In this document: piece by piece, positions 26,836 to 35,673 of the stretch | Layout of the letters: each line of letters starts with the position of its first letter | How positions within the stretch are numbered: position 1 is the first letter of the stretch | NCBI GenBank assembly: GCA_963709395.1 | Contig: CAVPWP010000016.1 | Location: 25,298 to 89,297 of the forward strand | Direction of reading: 5' to 3' | Length of the DNA: 64,000 bases | Source: CAVPWP01 sp963709395 | GTDB taxonomy: Bacteria; Pseudomonadota; Alphaproteobacteria; Rhodobacterales; Rhodobacteraceae | Translations under genes and position numbers: made by a program | The notes under the pieces: generated by a model | Databases searched by the model: none | What the model was told of the DNA's origin: nothing | The model's input: the letters and a program-made list of their open reading frames with translations, nothing else

Positions 26836-26933
26836 CTTGCGTCCCTTCGTACCTGGTCCCGGCAGTCGGAACGCACGCGCCCCCTGCCCGGATTGACCCA
26901 AGCCTTGTCTGGCGCGCGCGGGTGGTGATCGCC

Positions 26934-26947
26934 TTGATCCATGTCAA
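26934..26947. promoter_or_regulatory. FNR box upstream of ccoN
   Basis: TTGATCCATGTCAA (reverse TTGACATGGATCAA) fits the FNR consensus on both halves. It is the nearer of two boxes in the divergent ccoN/usp interval to ccoN and is centred about 105 bases before its start. Confidence 0.82.
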
Positions 26948-26965
26948 TGGCAGCGAGGCGATATC

Positions 26966-26979
26966 TTGATGCGTGTCAA
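26966..26979. promoter_or_regulatory. FNR box upstream of usp
   Basis: TTGATGCGTGTCAA, 32 bases (about three helical turns) from the ccoN box and on the same face. It is centred about 117 bases before usp. The pair probably splits control of the divergent operons, though either could serve both. Confidence 0.8.
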
Positions 26980-27089
26980 AGACAGCGGCGCACCGGCGCG
27001 AAAAGCTGACAGTCGCACCAGTACCGGCAGGATGGGGGTCGGCAAGACCGGCGCCGAAACCGGAACCGGACCAGAACGGGAGACATCCG

Positions 27090-27929
27090 ATGTCCTACAA
27101 ATCCATCGTCACCTTCCTTCATGACCTGCCAAGGGACAGCGGAGCGCTTGCGACCGCCGCGGCCGTCGCCAGTGCCGAAGGCGGGCATCTCAGCGCGGTC
27201 TGCATCGGGATCGACCCGATCCAGCCGGGCATCTACTATGCCGGCGCAAACGCCATCGCCCTTCAGCAAAGCCTCGAAGAAGCACAGGCCGAGGCGGACG
27301 CTACAGCGGATGCAGCCCGCAAGTTCCTGTCGGGACAGGAGGCCGCGTGGGACGCCACAGCCATCGCGGTGCAAAGCGGCACGCTGGGCCACCTCGTTGC
27401 AAGCCGGGCCGAGCTCGCCGACCTCGTGGTGCTGCCCAAGCCCTATGGCGACGGGCGGGGTCAGTCGGATGTGGCCATCCTCGAGGCCGCACTGTTCGGT
27501 ACGCGTGCGCCGGTTCTCGTAATCCCGCCAGGCAGCGATCCGCGGCTGAAGGCCGACCGCATCATGATCGGCTGGAACCAGAGCCCCGAGGCACTTGCCG
27601 CCGTGCGCGCCGCGATGCCGCTTCTGGCGCGGGCCAAGTCGGTCGACATCGCCATCATCGACCCGCCGCCGCACGGCCCCGAGCGCAGCGATCCGGGCGG
27701 CCTTCTGGCCGAGATGCTGGCGCGGCACGGGGTGCGGGCCGACATCTCGGTCCTTGCCCGCACACTTCCGCGGGTCTCGGACGTGATGTGCCGCCACTGC
27801 CGGGATATCGACGCCGATCTCATGGTGATGGGAGCCTACGGCCATTCCCGACTGCGCGAGGCCATTCTCGGTGGCGCCACGCGCAACATGCTCGAGGCCT
27901 GCGAGCGTCCGGTGCTGATGGCGCATTAA
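27090..27929 (+). CDS. Tandem universal stress protein
   Basis: 279 residues with two Usp folds. The N-terminal half begins SYKSIVTFLHDL and ends VLVIPPG; the C-terminal half starts RIMIGWNQSPEALAAVRAA and carries the ATP-loop GAYGHSRLREAILGGATRNML, so the second half should bind nucleotide while the first lacks the G-2x-G-9x-G loop. The start ATG 27090 has GGGAGA upstream. The FNR box and position opposite ccoN imply induction under low oxygen. Its 3' end converges on the broken phosphate permease, with 15 bases between. Confidence 0.9.
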   Translation: MSYKSIVTFLHDLPRDSGALATAAAVASAEGGHLSAVCIGIDPIQPGIYYAGANAIALQQSLEEAQAEADATADAARKFLSGQEAAWDATAIAVQSGTLGHLVASRAELADLVVLPKPYGDGRGQSDVAILEAALFGTRAPVLVIPPGSDPRLKADRIMIGWNQSPEALAAVRAAMPLLARAKSVDIAIIDPPPHGPERSDPGGLLAEMLARHGVRADISVLARTLPRVSDVMCRHCRDIDADLMVMGAYGHSRLREAILGGATRNMLEACERPVLMAH

Positions 27930-27944
27930 GAGCGCCGCCGGTCC

Positions 27945-28707
27945 CTCCAGGAAGATCAGCGCCGACAGAAGGGCCGCCGCCGGAACCGTGATGATCGAGG
28001 TCGCCACGATGGTCACGAAATGCGAGCGCCGCACCAGCTTGCGGCGGCGCCGCTCTTCCGGCGCGAGGCGCAGCTCGTCGGGCAGCGACACGCGGGCACG
28101 GCGCAGACGACGCTCGCCATGCCATTCCCGGAAGAAGCCCACCCCGAACACCGCGCCGACGGCGATGTGGGTGGAACTCACCGGCAGGCCCATCGCACTC
28201 GCAATGATCACCGTGATCGCAGCCGACAGCGCAACGCAGTAGGCCCGCATCGGGTTGAACTTGGTGATCTGGCTGCCGACCATCCGGATCAGCTTTGGCC
28301 CGAACAGGAACAGCGCGAACGAGATTCCGAAGGCGCCGATGATCATCACCCAGAACGGGATGCTGACCGCCCCGCCGAAACTGTTCGACTGCGAAGCCTG
28401 CACGATCTCGGCCAGCGGCCCCACGGCATTCGCCACGTCGATCAGCCGGTTCAGACCCTTCAGCGCAAGATAGGCGGCAACGGCCCCCGCCATGACGCCC
28501 ACCAGGACCGGAACCCAGACCCGGGCCGCCGCGATCTTGTCGTCGCGGTAGATGATCTGTGCCTTGATGAACCACAGGAAGACTGCCGCGATCAGACCGC
28601 CGAGCACCGGCGAAATCACCCAGCTCTCGGCAATCGCCCCTATCGTCGGCCAGTTCACCGCGACGAACCCGGCCGAGGCGATGCCCGTCGCCGTCGATGT
28701 CGCTCAT
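27945..28707 (-). pseudogene. pit: Inorganic phosphate transporter (Pit/PHO4), both ends lost
   Basis: A good ribosome site and start (AAGGAGAAAGACCG-ATG at 28707) lead only MSDID before the reading moves to another frame in mid-protein: GIASAGFVAVNWPTIGAIAESWVISPVLGG, a segment normally far from the N-terminus. So the first roughly 150-200 residues are deleted. The rest reads as Pit (helices, FGPKLIRMVGSQITKFNP, MGLPVSSTHIAVGAVFGVGFFREW). After ITVPAAALLSALIF the family end is lost and the frame runs on through the usp antisense strand. The intact half of the PHO4 repeat is present but cannot work alone. Confidence 0.7.
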
Positions 28708-28804
28708 CGGTCTTTCTCCTTCGGTCGAAACGGGCTGCCAGGCGCGATCGACGGAGAAATCAAGGAAGCGCGGTGCTTTCCTGGGGCGGCAGGGGCAAGC
28801 GGCG

Positions 28805-29263
28805 CTAAAGCGCCCGAAGGATCGATTTCAGCCCCGGCTCCTGCACCATGGTCGCGGCCTCGGACGGCTTTACCCACCGGCGCTCGCGCTCGTGGCATTC
28901 GGGGAACTCGTCGCTCAGTTCCTCGACCTCGACCAGGAATACCAGGGTTTCGATCGGGAAAGACCAGCCCGAGTCGAGGTGCTTGTCATAGGTGTAGGAC
29001 CCGATCGGCTTGTCGGCGCCTTGCCCCCGGCGCACGCCGGCCTCTTCCCATGCCTCGCGCAGCGCAGCACCGCGTGCATCGAGCCCCCGCATCATCCAGC
29101 CCTTGGGAATGATCCAGCGACCGGTGTCGCGGCTGGTCACCAGCAACACCTCGGTTTCGACTCCCTCGCCGCGATAGCAAAGCGCCGCGACCTGCAGGCG
29201 CTTTGGTCGCTGCACCATCGGAACGACAAAGTCGTCCCAGGTTGTCCTGAGAACACTATTCAT
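28805..29263 (-). CDS. Nudix hydrolase, diphosphoinositol-phosphatase-like
   Basis: 152 residues. The Nudix core REAWEEAGV with preceding PKGWMMRGLDARGAAL is present, which coordinates the metal for cleaving a nucleoside diphosphate linked to another group. The first Glu of the usual GX5EX7REUXEEXGU is replaced by Leu, as seen in several related bacterial proteins of the PKGW type. Substrate unknown. It is separated from fnrL by 159 AT-richer bases, and both genes read in the minus direction. Confidence 0.85.
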   Translation of the reverse strand: MNSVLRTTWDDFVVPMVQRPKRLQVAALCYRGEGVETEVLLVTSRDTGRWIIPKGWMMRGLDARGAALREAWEEAGVRRGQGADKPIGSYTYDKHLDSGWSFPIETLVFLVEVEELSDEFPECHERERRWVKPSEAATMVQEPGLKSILRAL

Positions 29264-29422
29264 TTGAACCCGCCAAAATTTTGTTTTGTTCTTGGGAGGT
29301 TATAGTAGCGATTTTTGAACAAATGGCAAACGGACGCCGGTGTGAGTCTGCCCGGAACGCCCCGGAGTCGGCCATCGCGCCGGAAGGACGACCCGGGGGG
29401 CGCGACCGTCCCGGACCCGATT

Positions 29423-30166
29423 TCAGGCCAGTGGCCCGCCGTCGGTATCGTCGCCGGTCTCTTCCATCAGGCGGTCGAAATCGGGAATGACCACCTTGCG
29501 CTTGCCCTCGAGCCGGATGATCCCCTCGCGCTTGAGCGCCGAGATCTGGCGGCTGACCGTTTCCAGCGTGAGACCAAGATAGTCCGCCATCGATTCACGC
29601 GTCAGAGGAAGGTCGACCGACAACTGGCCGTTGCGCGTCAGCGCCGAGCGCAATTCGGCATCACGGCGGGCGATGATCGCGATCAGGCTGGCGATCTTCT
29701 CGCGCGCGGTCTTGCGCCCCAGAAGCAGCATCCATTCCCGCGCCGCATCCAGTTCGTCCAGCGCCATCTCGAGCAGACGCTGGCTCACATGCGGCGTCGT
29801 CACCATCAGCTCCTCGAAGGGCCGGCGCCGGAAGCAGCACAGGGTGACATCCGACACCGCCGTGACGTCATAGGGTGCCGAATCCCGCCCGGGCCGGCCG
29901 ATGAAATCCGACGGCAGCAGAAGCCCCACCATCTGGGTGCGCCCATCCTCCATGGTCTGGCTGAGCGTCGCGATGCCGGTCACCACTGAGGCGACGAATT
30001 CCATCTTGTCGCCTGACCACAGGATGGTCTGACCCGCCTCGAAGCTGCGGTAGTATTTCACCTGTTCGAGACGGTCCAGTTCGTCCGGCTCACAGCGTGC
30101 ACAGACCGCGCGATGCCGGATCGGGCAATCAACGCAGTCCTTCAGGTCGATCACTGGCTGGGTCAT
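29423..30166 (-). CDS. fnrL: FNR-family anaerobic regulator FnrL
   Basis: 247-residue CRP/FNR transcription factor. N-terminal cysteines C11, C14, C22 and C25 (CVDCPIRHRAVCARC) and the C110/C111 pair give the ligands for an oxygen-labile [4Fe-4S] cluster. The sensory beta-barrel is followed by a long dimer helix and the helix-turn-helix LTRESMADYLGLTLETVSRQ, whose E..SR reads TTGAT-type half sites. Four such boxes lie in this window (ccoG, ccoN, usp, hemN). A box 17-30 bases before its own start suggests repression of itself when active. Confidence 0.94.
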   Translation of the reverse strand: MTQPVIDLKDCVDCPIRHRAVCARCEPDELDRLEQVKYYRSFEAGQTILWSGDKMEFVASVVTGIATLSQTMEDGRTQMVGLLLPSDFIGRPGRDSAPYDVTAVSDVTLCCFRRRPFEELMVTTPHVSQRLLEMALDELDAAREWMLLLGRKTAREKIASLIAIIARRDAELRSALTRNGQLSVDLPLTRESMADYLGLTLETVSRQISALKREGIIRLEGKRKVVIPDFDRLMEETGDDTDGGPLA

Positions 30167-30182
30167 TCTTCACACCGCCCGT

Positions 30183-30196
30183 TTGACACGGATCAA
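30183..30196. promoter_or_regulatory. FNR box between fnrL and hemN
   Basis: TTGACACGGATCAA. Its centre (30189.5) is 42.5 bases before the hemN ATG and only 23.5 before the fnrL ATG. A class II FNR promoter starts 41.5 bases from the centre, so the hemN transcript would begin within one base of its ATG. A TATCCT -10 candidate is at 30215-30220. For fnrL the box would block the promoter. Confidence 0.85.
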
Positions 30197-30231
30197 AGCG
30201 GGCTCCCTGTTCGCTATCCTATCGTCTCACT

Positions 30232-31584
30232 ATGGACAGGATTTCGCAACTCCGCAGGCTAGGTCTTTTCGATGCCCGCGTGCCCCGATACACAAGCTAT
30301 CCGACGGCCAATCACTTCTCGCCGTCGGTGGGTCCGCGCGACATGGGACAGTGGCTCATGTCAATCGCGCCTGACAGTGAGATATCCCTTTATTTGCATA
30401 TTCCTTTTTGTCGGCGGCTCTGCTGGTTCTGCGCCTGTCGCACCCAGGGAACGTCCTCGGCAAAGCCCGTCGCGGGGTATCTCGAAACGCTCAAGCGTGA
30501 GATCGCGCTGGTCGCAGACAAGTTGCCGCAGGGCGTCCGGATCGCGCGGCTGCACTGGGGCGGGGGCACACCGACGCTTCTGACGCCCGAAATGATTCGC
30601 GACCTGGCAGGCGCGGTGAAGGCCGCGATCCCGATGACCGACGACGCCGAATTCTCGGTCGAGATCGACCCGAGCGAGATCGACGAGGCCCGGCTTGACG
30701 CGCTGGCCGAGATGGGAATGAACCGCGCCAGCATCGGCGTGCAGGACTTCGACGAGGTCATTCAGAAGACCATCGGCCGCCCGCAAAGCTTCGAAGTCAC
30801 GAAGAAGACGGTCGACGCCCTGCGCGCCCACGGTATCTCGAGTCTGAATATCGACCTTCTCTATGGCCTTCCGCACCAGACCGAAGCACGCATCGCCGAC
30901 AGCGTCCAGAAGGTGATGTCGCTCGCGCCCGACCGGGTGGCGCTTTACGGCTATGCCCATGTGCCATGGATGGCCAAGCGCCAGCAGATGATCCCGACCG
31001 AGGCCCTCCCCGCCGCCGAGGCGCGGCTGGGTCTTTATGACACCGCGCGCAAGCTCTTTCTCTGGGACGGCTACGCCGAGATCGGGATCGACCATTTCGC
31101 CCGTCCCGGCGACGGGCTTGAGGTGGCCGCGCGGGAAGGACGGCTGCGCCGCAACTTCCAGGGCTATACCGACGACGCCGTGCCGGTCCTTGTCGGCCTT
31201 GGCGCTTCGGCGATTTCGCGGTTTCCCGGCGGCTACGCCCAGAATGCGCCCGCGACCTCGAAATATCAGGAAGCCATTCTTGCGGGCCGTCTTGCCACCG
31301 TGCGCGGCCACGTCTTTTCCGACGAGGACATCCTGCGCAGCGCGATCATCGAGGCGCTGATGTGCGAGTTTGCCGTCGACTTCGCCGAGGTCGCCCGACG
31401 TACGGGCCGCGGCCCGTCGGAGGTCGCCGACCGGCTGAAGGGCATCGACACCGCGTTCCCGAACATGCTGGGGCATACGGCAGGGGCAATCACGATCCGC
31501 CCCGAGGCGCGCGAGCTTGCGCGCATGATCGCCCGCTACGTCGACGCCTACGCGGCAAGCGAGGGACACAGTTCGGCGATCTGA
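30232..31584 (+). CDS. hemN: Oxygen-independent coproporphyrinogen III oxidase
   Basis: Radical-SAM enzyme (450 residues) that converts coproporphyrinogen III to protoporphyrinogen IX without oxygen. CRRLCWFCAC (about residues 60-69) gives the CxxxCxxC for the [4Fe-4S] cluster and FCAC is the HemN signature. HWGGGTPT is the SAM-binding GGGTPT, and VPRYTSYPTA at the N-terminus is diagnostic of true HemN rather than HemW. There is no Shine-Dalgarno sequence ahead of ATG 30232, in keeping with a leaderless message. The FNR box gives anaerobic control, complementing cbb3 haem demand. Confidence 0.94.
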   Translation: MDRISQLRRLGLFDARVPRYTSYPTANHFSPSVGPRDMGQWLMSIAPDSEISLYLHIPFCRRLCWFCACRTQGTSSAKPVAGYLETLKREIALVADKLPQGVRIARLHWGGGTPTLLTPEMIRDLAGAVKAAIPMTDDAEFSVEIDPSEIDEARLDALAEMGMNRASIGVQDFDEVIQKTIGRPQSFEVTKKTVDALRAHGISSLNIDLLYGLPHQTEARIADSVQKVMSLAPDRVALYGYAHVPWMAKRQQMIPTEALPAAEARLGLYDTARKLFLWDGYAEIGIDHFARPGDGLEVAAREGRLRRNFQGYTDDAVPVLVGLGASAISRFPGGYAQNAPATSKYQEAILAGRLATVRGHVFSDEDILRSAIIEALMCEFAVDFAEVARRTGRGPSEVADRLKGIDTAFPNMLGHTAGAITIRPEARELARMIARYVDAYAASEGHSSAI

Positions 31585-31591
31585 GCGCGCC

Positions 31592-32537
31592 TCAGCGCCA
31601 GTCGAAGAACCCGTCGCCCGCGCGGCCCAGAAGGCCCGCGGCCATCGCGCGCGCCATCTCGGGACCATCCTCGACCGCGCCTGTCTGGTCGTCGGCCAGG
31701 GCCTCGGACCCATCGGTGCGCAGGATCTCGCCGCGCAGCCGCAGGGCGCCGCCGTCAAGCTCGGCCAGCCCGGCGATCGGCGTCTCGCAGGACCCGTCGA
31801 GGGCGGCCAGAAACGCCCGTTCGGCCGCAAGCCGCAGCCCGGTCGGGCCGTCGTGGATCGCCTCGAGCAATCCGGCAGCGCGCGAATCGTCGGCCCGCCG
31901 CTCGATCCCGATCGCGCCCTGCGCCACCGCTGGCAGCATCTCTTCGGGGGCGATGGTCGCCCGGGCGACATGGGTCATGCCCAGCCGGTTCAGCCCGGCC
32001 ATGGCCAGAAAGGTGCAGGCCGCCACACCTTCGTCCAGCTTCTTCAGCCGGGTCTGGACGTTGCCGCGAAACTCCACCACCTCGAGATCGGGACGCCGGT
32101 TGAGAAGCTGCGCCTTGCGCCGCAGGCTTGACGTGCCGACCCGCGTGCCCGCCGCAAGGTCGGCCAGCCCTGCCCGCATTTGGCGACACGAAGGCGTCGC
32201 GCACATCTTCGCGCGGCAGGTAGCAGTCCAGCATCAGCCCCTCGGGCTGCGCCACCGGCATGTCCTTCATCGAGTGAACCGCGATGTCGATGCGGCCAGC
32301 CAGCATGTCGTCCTCGATCTCGCGGGTGAACAGACCCTTGCCGCCGATCTCCTTCAGCGGGCGGTCCAGCACACGGTCGCCCGTGGTCTTGATGACCACG
32401 ATCTCGAACGCCTCTTCGGGCAGGTCGAAGGCCGCCATCAGGCGGCGACGGGTTTCATGGGCCTGGGCCAGCGCCAGCGGCGATCCCCGGGTTCCGATCC
32501 GAAGCGGGGCCTCGGGCGATGGCAAAATCAGCGTCAT
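31592..32537 (-). CDS. hemC: Hydroxymethylbilane synthase (one frameshift)
   Basis: Haem pathway enzyme that polymerises four porphobilinogens. From ATG 32537 the reading PLRIGTRGSPLALAQA, VVIKTTGDRVLDRPL and VHSMKDMPV is correct up to REDVRDAFVSPNA (about 32175). The remainder (AGLADLAAGTRVGTSSLRRKAQ, GSCETPIAG with the cofactor Cys) lies one base out. Removing one C from the CCC run at 32173-32175 restores 314 residues, the normal length. As this enzyme is required for all haem and the region is full of haem enzymes, a sequencing error is the more likely reason. It is divergent from hemE. Confidence 0.85.
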
Positions 32538-32639
32538 GACGCTTCGTTTAGACCTGTCAGCCGCGCCTGACAACCATGCCGTATTGACTTTGGGCGTCGC
32601 AGTTGGGACCACGGTCCGAACAAGAGCTAAGGTGAGACG

Positions 32640-33674
32640 GTGACAGAAAAATTGCTTCTTCGGGCCCTTGCGGGCGAGACGCTTCCCATCCCGCCGATCT
32701 GGATGATGCGGCAGGCCGGGCGCTACCTGCCTGAATACCGCGCGACGCGGGCGCAGGCGGGCGATTTCCTGTCGCTGTGCTACAACCCGGAGCTTGCGGC
32801 CGAAGTCACGCTCCAGCCGATCCGCCGCTACGGTTTCGACGCCGCGATCCTCTTCGCCGACATCCTTCTGATCCCCGACGCGCTTGGGGCCGACCTGTGG
32901 TTCGTCACCGGCGAAGGCCCGCGCCTCTCGACGATCACGGCCGAGGCCGACTTCGCAAAGCTGAAAGGCCCGGGCGACATTCACGACCACCTCGCCCCGG
33001 TCTACGAGACCGTGCGCATCCTGTCGCGCGATCTGCCCGACGAGACGACGCTGATCGGGTTTGCCGGCGCGCCCTGGACGGTGGCGACATACATGATCGC
33101 CGGGCGCGGCACACCCGACCAGGGCCCGGCCCATGCACTCAAGGCCGAAAACCGCGCGCTCTTCGAGGCGCTGATGGAGCGGTTGACCGAGGCCACGATC
33201 GAATACCTCTCGATGCAGGTCCAGGCCGGCGCCGAGGTGGTCAAGCTCTTCGACAGCTGGGCCGGCTCGCTCAAGGGCGAGGATTTCACGCGCTATTCGC
33301 TCGAGCCCGCCAAACGCATCATCGCCGAGCTCAAGTCCCGCCACCCCGGCCTGCCGATCATCGCCTTCCCGCGCGAGGCGGGCGACGGCTACATCGGCTT
33401 CGCCAGGGCCACCGGGGCGGACTGCGTCGCCATCGACAACTCGGTCAGCGCAGACTGGGCGGCGGAACATGTGCAGGTCGACGGCTGCGTGCAGGGCAAC
33501 CTCGCCCCCGGCCACATGGTCACCGGCGGCGACGCGCTGGTGTCCGAGACCCGGCGCATCGTGAAGGCCTTCTCGAAAGGCCCGCACATCTTCAACCTCG
33601 GCCACGGCATCACGCCGGACGCCGACCCCGCGAACGTGCAGCTGATGATCGACACGGTGCGCGAAGGCACGTAG
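32640..33674 (+). CDS. hemE: Uroporphyrinogen decarboxylase
   Basis: 344 residues from GTG 32640 (AAGGTGAG ribosome site). It decarboxylates uroporphyrinogen III to coproporphyrinogen III, the substrate of HemN above. Family motifs PPIWMMRQAGRYLPEYR near the start and GFAGAPWTVATYM near 140 are present, with catalytic Asp in FADILLIPDALGADL. It is divergent from hemC across 102 bases, which should hold both promoters. Confidence 0.94.
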   Translation: MTEKLLLRALAGETLPIPPIWMMRQAGRYLPEYRATRAQAGDFLSLCYNPELAAEVTLQPIRRYGFDAAILFADILLIPDALGADLWFVTGEGPRLSTITAEADFAKLKGPGDIHDHLAPVYETVRILSRDLPDETTLIGFAGAPWTVATYMIAGRGTPDQGPAHALKAENRALFEALMERLTEATIEYLSMQVQAGAEVVKLFDSWAGSLKGEDFTRYSLEPAKRIIAELKSRHPGLPIIAFPREAGDGYIGFARATGADCVAIDNSVSADWAAEHVQVDGCVQGNLAPGHMVTGGDALVSETRRIVKAFSKGPHIFNLGHGITPDADPANVQLMIDTVREGT

Positions 33675-33811
33675 CGGGCTGGCCAGAGCGGCGGATTTGC
33701 CGGAACACCGGGTCTTTCGCGGGAGGCCGACCCGAAAGGCTGCCGGGATCGTTGTCCTACCGTATGGAAAGGTGATTACCTGCGCGGGCAACCGCCCGGA
33801 GGACCCGAAAG

Positions 33812-34636
33812 ATGCCGTCACTCGTCACTACGGATTGGCTTGCCGATCATCTTTCCGATCCGTCCCTTCGTGTCATCGAGGTCGATTGGGTCGGCCTCGA
33901 CTCCTACCACGAGGGTCATATTCCCGGGGCCGTGGGATGGAACTGGAAAGACGCGCTGTGGGACCCGTTCGAGCGCGAGTTTCCGTCCGGTGACATCTTC
34001 TCGGAAAGGCTGGGGGCGGCCGGCGTCACGCGGGACACCACCGTGGTCCTCTACGGAGCACCCGTGCAATTCGGCACCTATGCGTGGTGGGTCTTCAGGA
34101 TGCTGGGCCATCCCGATGTCCGGCTTCTGGATGGCGGCAAGACGAAATGGGAACGCGAAGGGCGGCCGATCGACCGGGACACACCCCGGGTGACCCCTGC
34201 CGACTATGTTCCCAGCCCCCGGAACGAACGAAGCCGCGCGCGGAGGGATGACGTTCTCAAGGCGATCGGAGACCCGAACTGCGTCATTCTGGACCATCGG
34301 TCCCACGAGGAATACTCGGGTCTGCGGGTCGGCGTCCCGGGAAAGCCCGATGTCGGAGCCGAACGCGCCGGTCGGGTCCCCGGCGCCCGCCACCTGCCGT
34401 TCGAGGCGCTTCTGAACGAGGATACCTCGTTCAAGTCGGCGCAGGAGTTGCGCGAAATCTTCGGCACCCATGTGCCGGACCCCGAGACCCCCGTGATCTC
34501 CTATTGCCGTCTCGCGCATCGCGCGACCCTGGCGCGTTTCGCGATGACCGAGATCCTCGGATACCGGGATGTCCGCGTCTACGACGGCTCCTGGACGGAA
34601 TGGGGCAGCATGGTCGGCATGCCGATCGAACGCTGA
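33812..34636 (+). CDS. sseA: Rhodanese-type sulfurtransferase
   Basis: 274-residue two-domain thiosulfate/3-mercaptopyruvate sulfurtransferase. The N-terminal inactive rhodanese domain (VIEVDWVGLDSYHEGHIPGAVGWNW) is followed by the active one with VILDHRSHEEYSG and the catalytic loop YCRLAHRA, C232. The CRxxxR loop is more like thiosulfate sulfurtransferases than the CGSGVT of mercaptopyruvate enzymes, so sseA is used loosely. RBS GGAGGACC precedes ATG 33812. The last 206 bases are covered on the opposite strand by the ycjF reading frame. Confidence 0.88.
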   Translation: MPSLVTTDWLADHLSDPSLRVIEVDWVGLDSYHEGHIPGAVGWNWKDALWDPFEREFPSGDIFSERLGAAGVTRDTTVVLYGAPVQFGTYAWWVFRMLGHPDVRLLDGGKTKWEREGRPIDRDTPRVTPADYVPSPRNERSRARRDDVLKAIGDPNCVILDHRSHEEYSGLRVGVPGKPDVGAERAGRVPGARHLPFEALLNEDTSFKSAQELREIFGTHVPDPETPVISYCRLAHRATLARFAMTEILGYRDVRVYDGSWTEWGSMVGMPIER

Positions 34637-35666
34637 GGTCGCGCGGCCTAATCCCGCCGCCTTCTCCCTGCCCCGGAAACAGCCCCGTCAGCGCCCGCTG
34701 GACGACCCCGGTGACCGTGGGCCGCTTCAGCGCGCGGAAGGGCAGCGGGCGGCAGACCTCGACGGCGGCGATTCCCACCCGCGCGGTCAGCGCTCCGTTG
34801 ATGACACCTTCGCCGAAGCGGCGTGACACCTTCGACAGCAGCCCGCCCCCTGCGACCGACCCGATCAGGTCGTCACCCACTGCCACCGCGCCGGTGGCAA
34901 CAAGGTGCTGCAGGACCGACTTCGTCAGCCGCCAGCCGCCCAGAACGCCGCTGCGCCCGCCATAGATCTCGGCGATGCGGCGGATCATGCGGATGTTCGC
35001 CGTCAGCGCGGCGAAGACATCGGCGAAGGCGATGGGCACCAGCGCCGTGACCGCCGCCACCTGACGCGCGGCGGCCTCGATCTCGCGCCGGGCAGCGGCA
35101 TCGAGGCCGGGCAGCAGTTCGGCCTCGGCGGTTTCGAGCAAGGCGTCGGCATCCACAGCCTCGCCCCGCCGCGCTTCGAGCTTCTCGCGCCCCCAGCGCA
35201 GGTCTGGCCGGCCTGCATAAAGCGCCAGCATCCGGTCCACGACACCCTGCGCCTTGCCCACGTCGTTCGAAGCCAGCGCCTCGGAAGCCGCTGCATGCAG
35301 CTTGTCGAGCCGCGCCAGCCGCGAAATGGCCGCCCATTCGCGGATGATGATGGCCAGGCAGACCAGCACGAATGCCGCCAGAAGCCCGAGCGCGACATAG
35401 CCCAGCACCGGCGACCGTGCGACCAGCCCGGTCACGACGTTCCACGCGGCCACCGACAGGAAGAACGTCAGGATCGCCACGAGCAGCCGCCAGAACCACC
35501 GGCCAAGGGCAGAGGGTCGGCGCGCGGCCAGCGCGGCCATCGTCTGCATCGCCTGGCCCGTCGGCAGCGGTTCGCCGCTGTCCACGACTGGCGGCGCCTC
35601 GGCCGGGCTTTGTGCGGCGTCGCGGTCGTCGATCTCGATCAGGACGGGGCCCTTGCGGTCGCTCAT
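34431..35666 (-). CDS. ycjF: YcjF/DUF697 membrane protein with abnormal C-terminus
   Basis: Inner-membrane partner of the YcjX GTPase, 411 residues as read from ATG 35666 (MSDRKGPVLIEI). Two helices (about 55-110: LLVAILTFFLSVAAW, YVALGLLAAFVLVCLAIII) precede the DUF697 region (AVTALVPIAFADVFAALTANIRMIRRIAEIYGG through RPLPFRALKRPTVTGVV). The family ends soon after that. Here the frame runs about 85 extra Arg/Ser-rich residues antisense to sseA. In the adjacent frame a TAG at 34648-34650 would end the protein after GLFPG, so a missing base near 34675 is likely. Confidence 0.8.
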   Translation of the reverse strand: MSDRKGPVLIEIDDRDAAQSPAEAPPVVDSGEPLPTGQAMQTMAALAARRPSALGRWFWRLLVAILTFFLSVAAWNVVTGLVARSPVLGYVALGLLAAFVLVCLAIIIREWAAISRLARLDKLHAAASEALASNDVGKAQGVVDRMLALYAGRPDLRWGREKLEARRGEAVDADALLETAEAELLPGLDAAARREIEAAARQVAAVTALVPIAFADVFAALTANIRMIRRIAEIYGGRSGVLGGWRLTKSVLQHLVATGAVAVGDDLIGSVAGGGLLSKVSRRFGEGVINGALTARVGIAAVEVCRPLPFRALKRPTVTGVVQRALTGLFPGQGEGGGIRPRDLSVRSACRPCCPIPSRSRRRRGHPGIRGSRSSRNAPGSRDARDGNRRSRGSRGPAHGCRRFRATPAPT

Positions 35667-35673
35667 GGCATTC

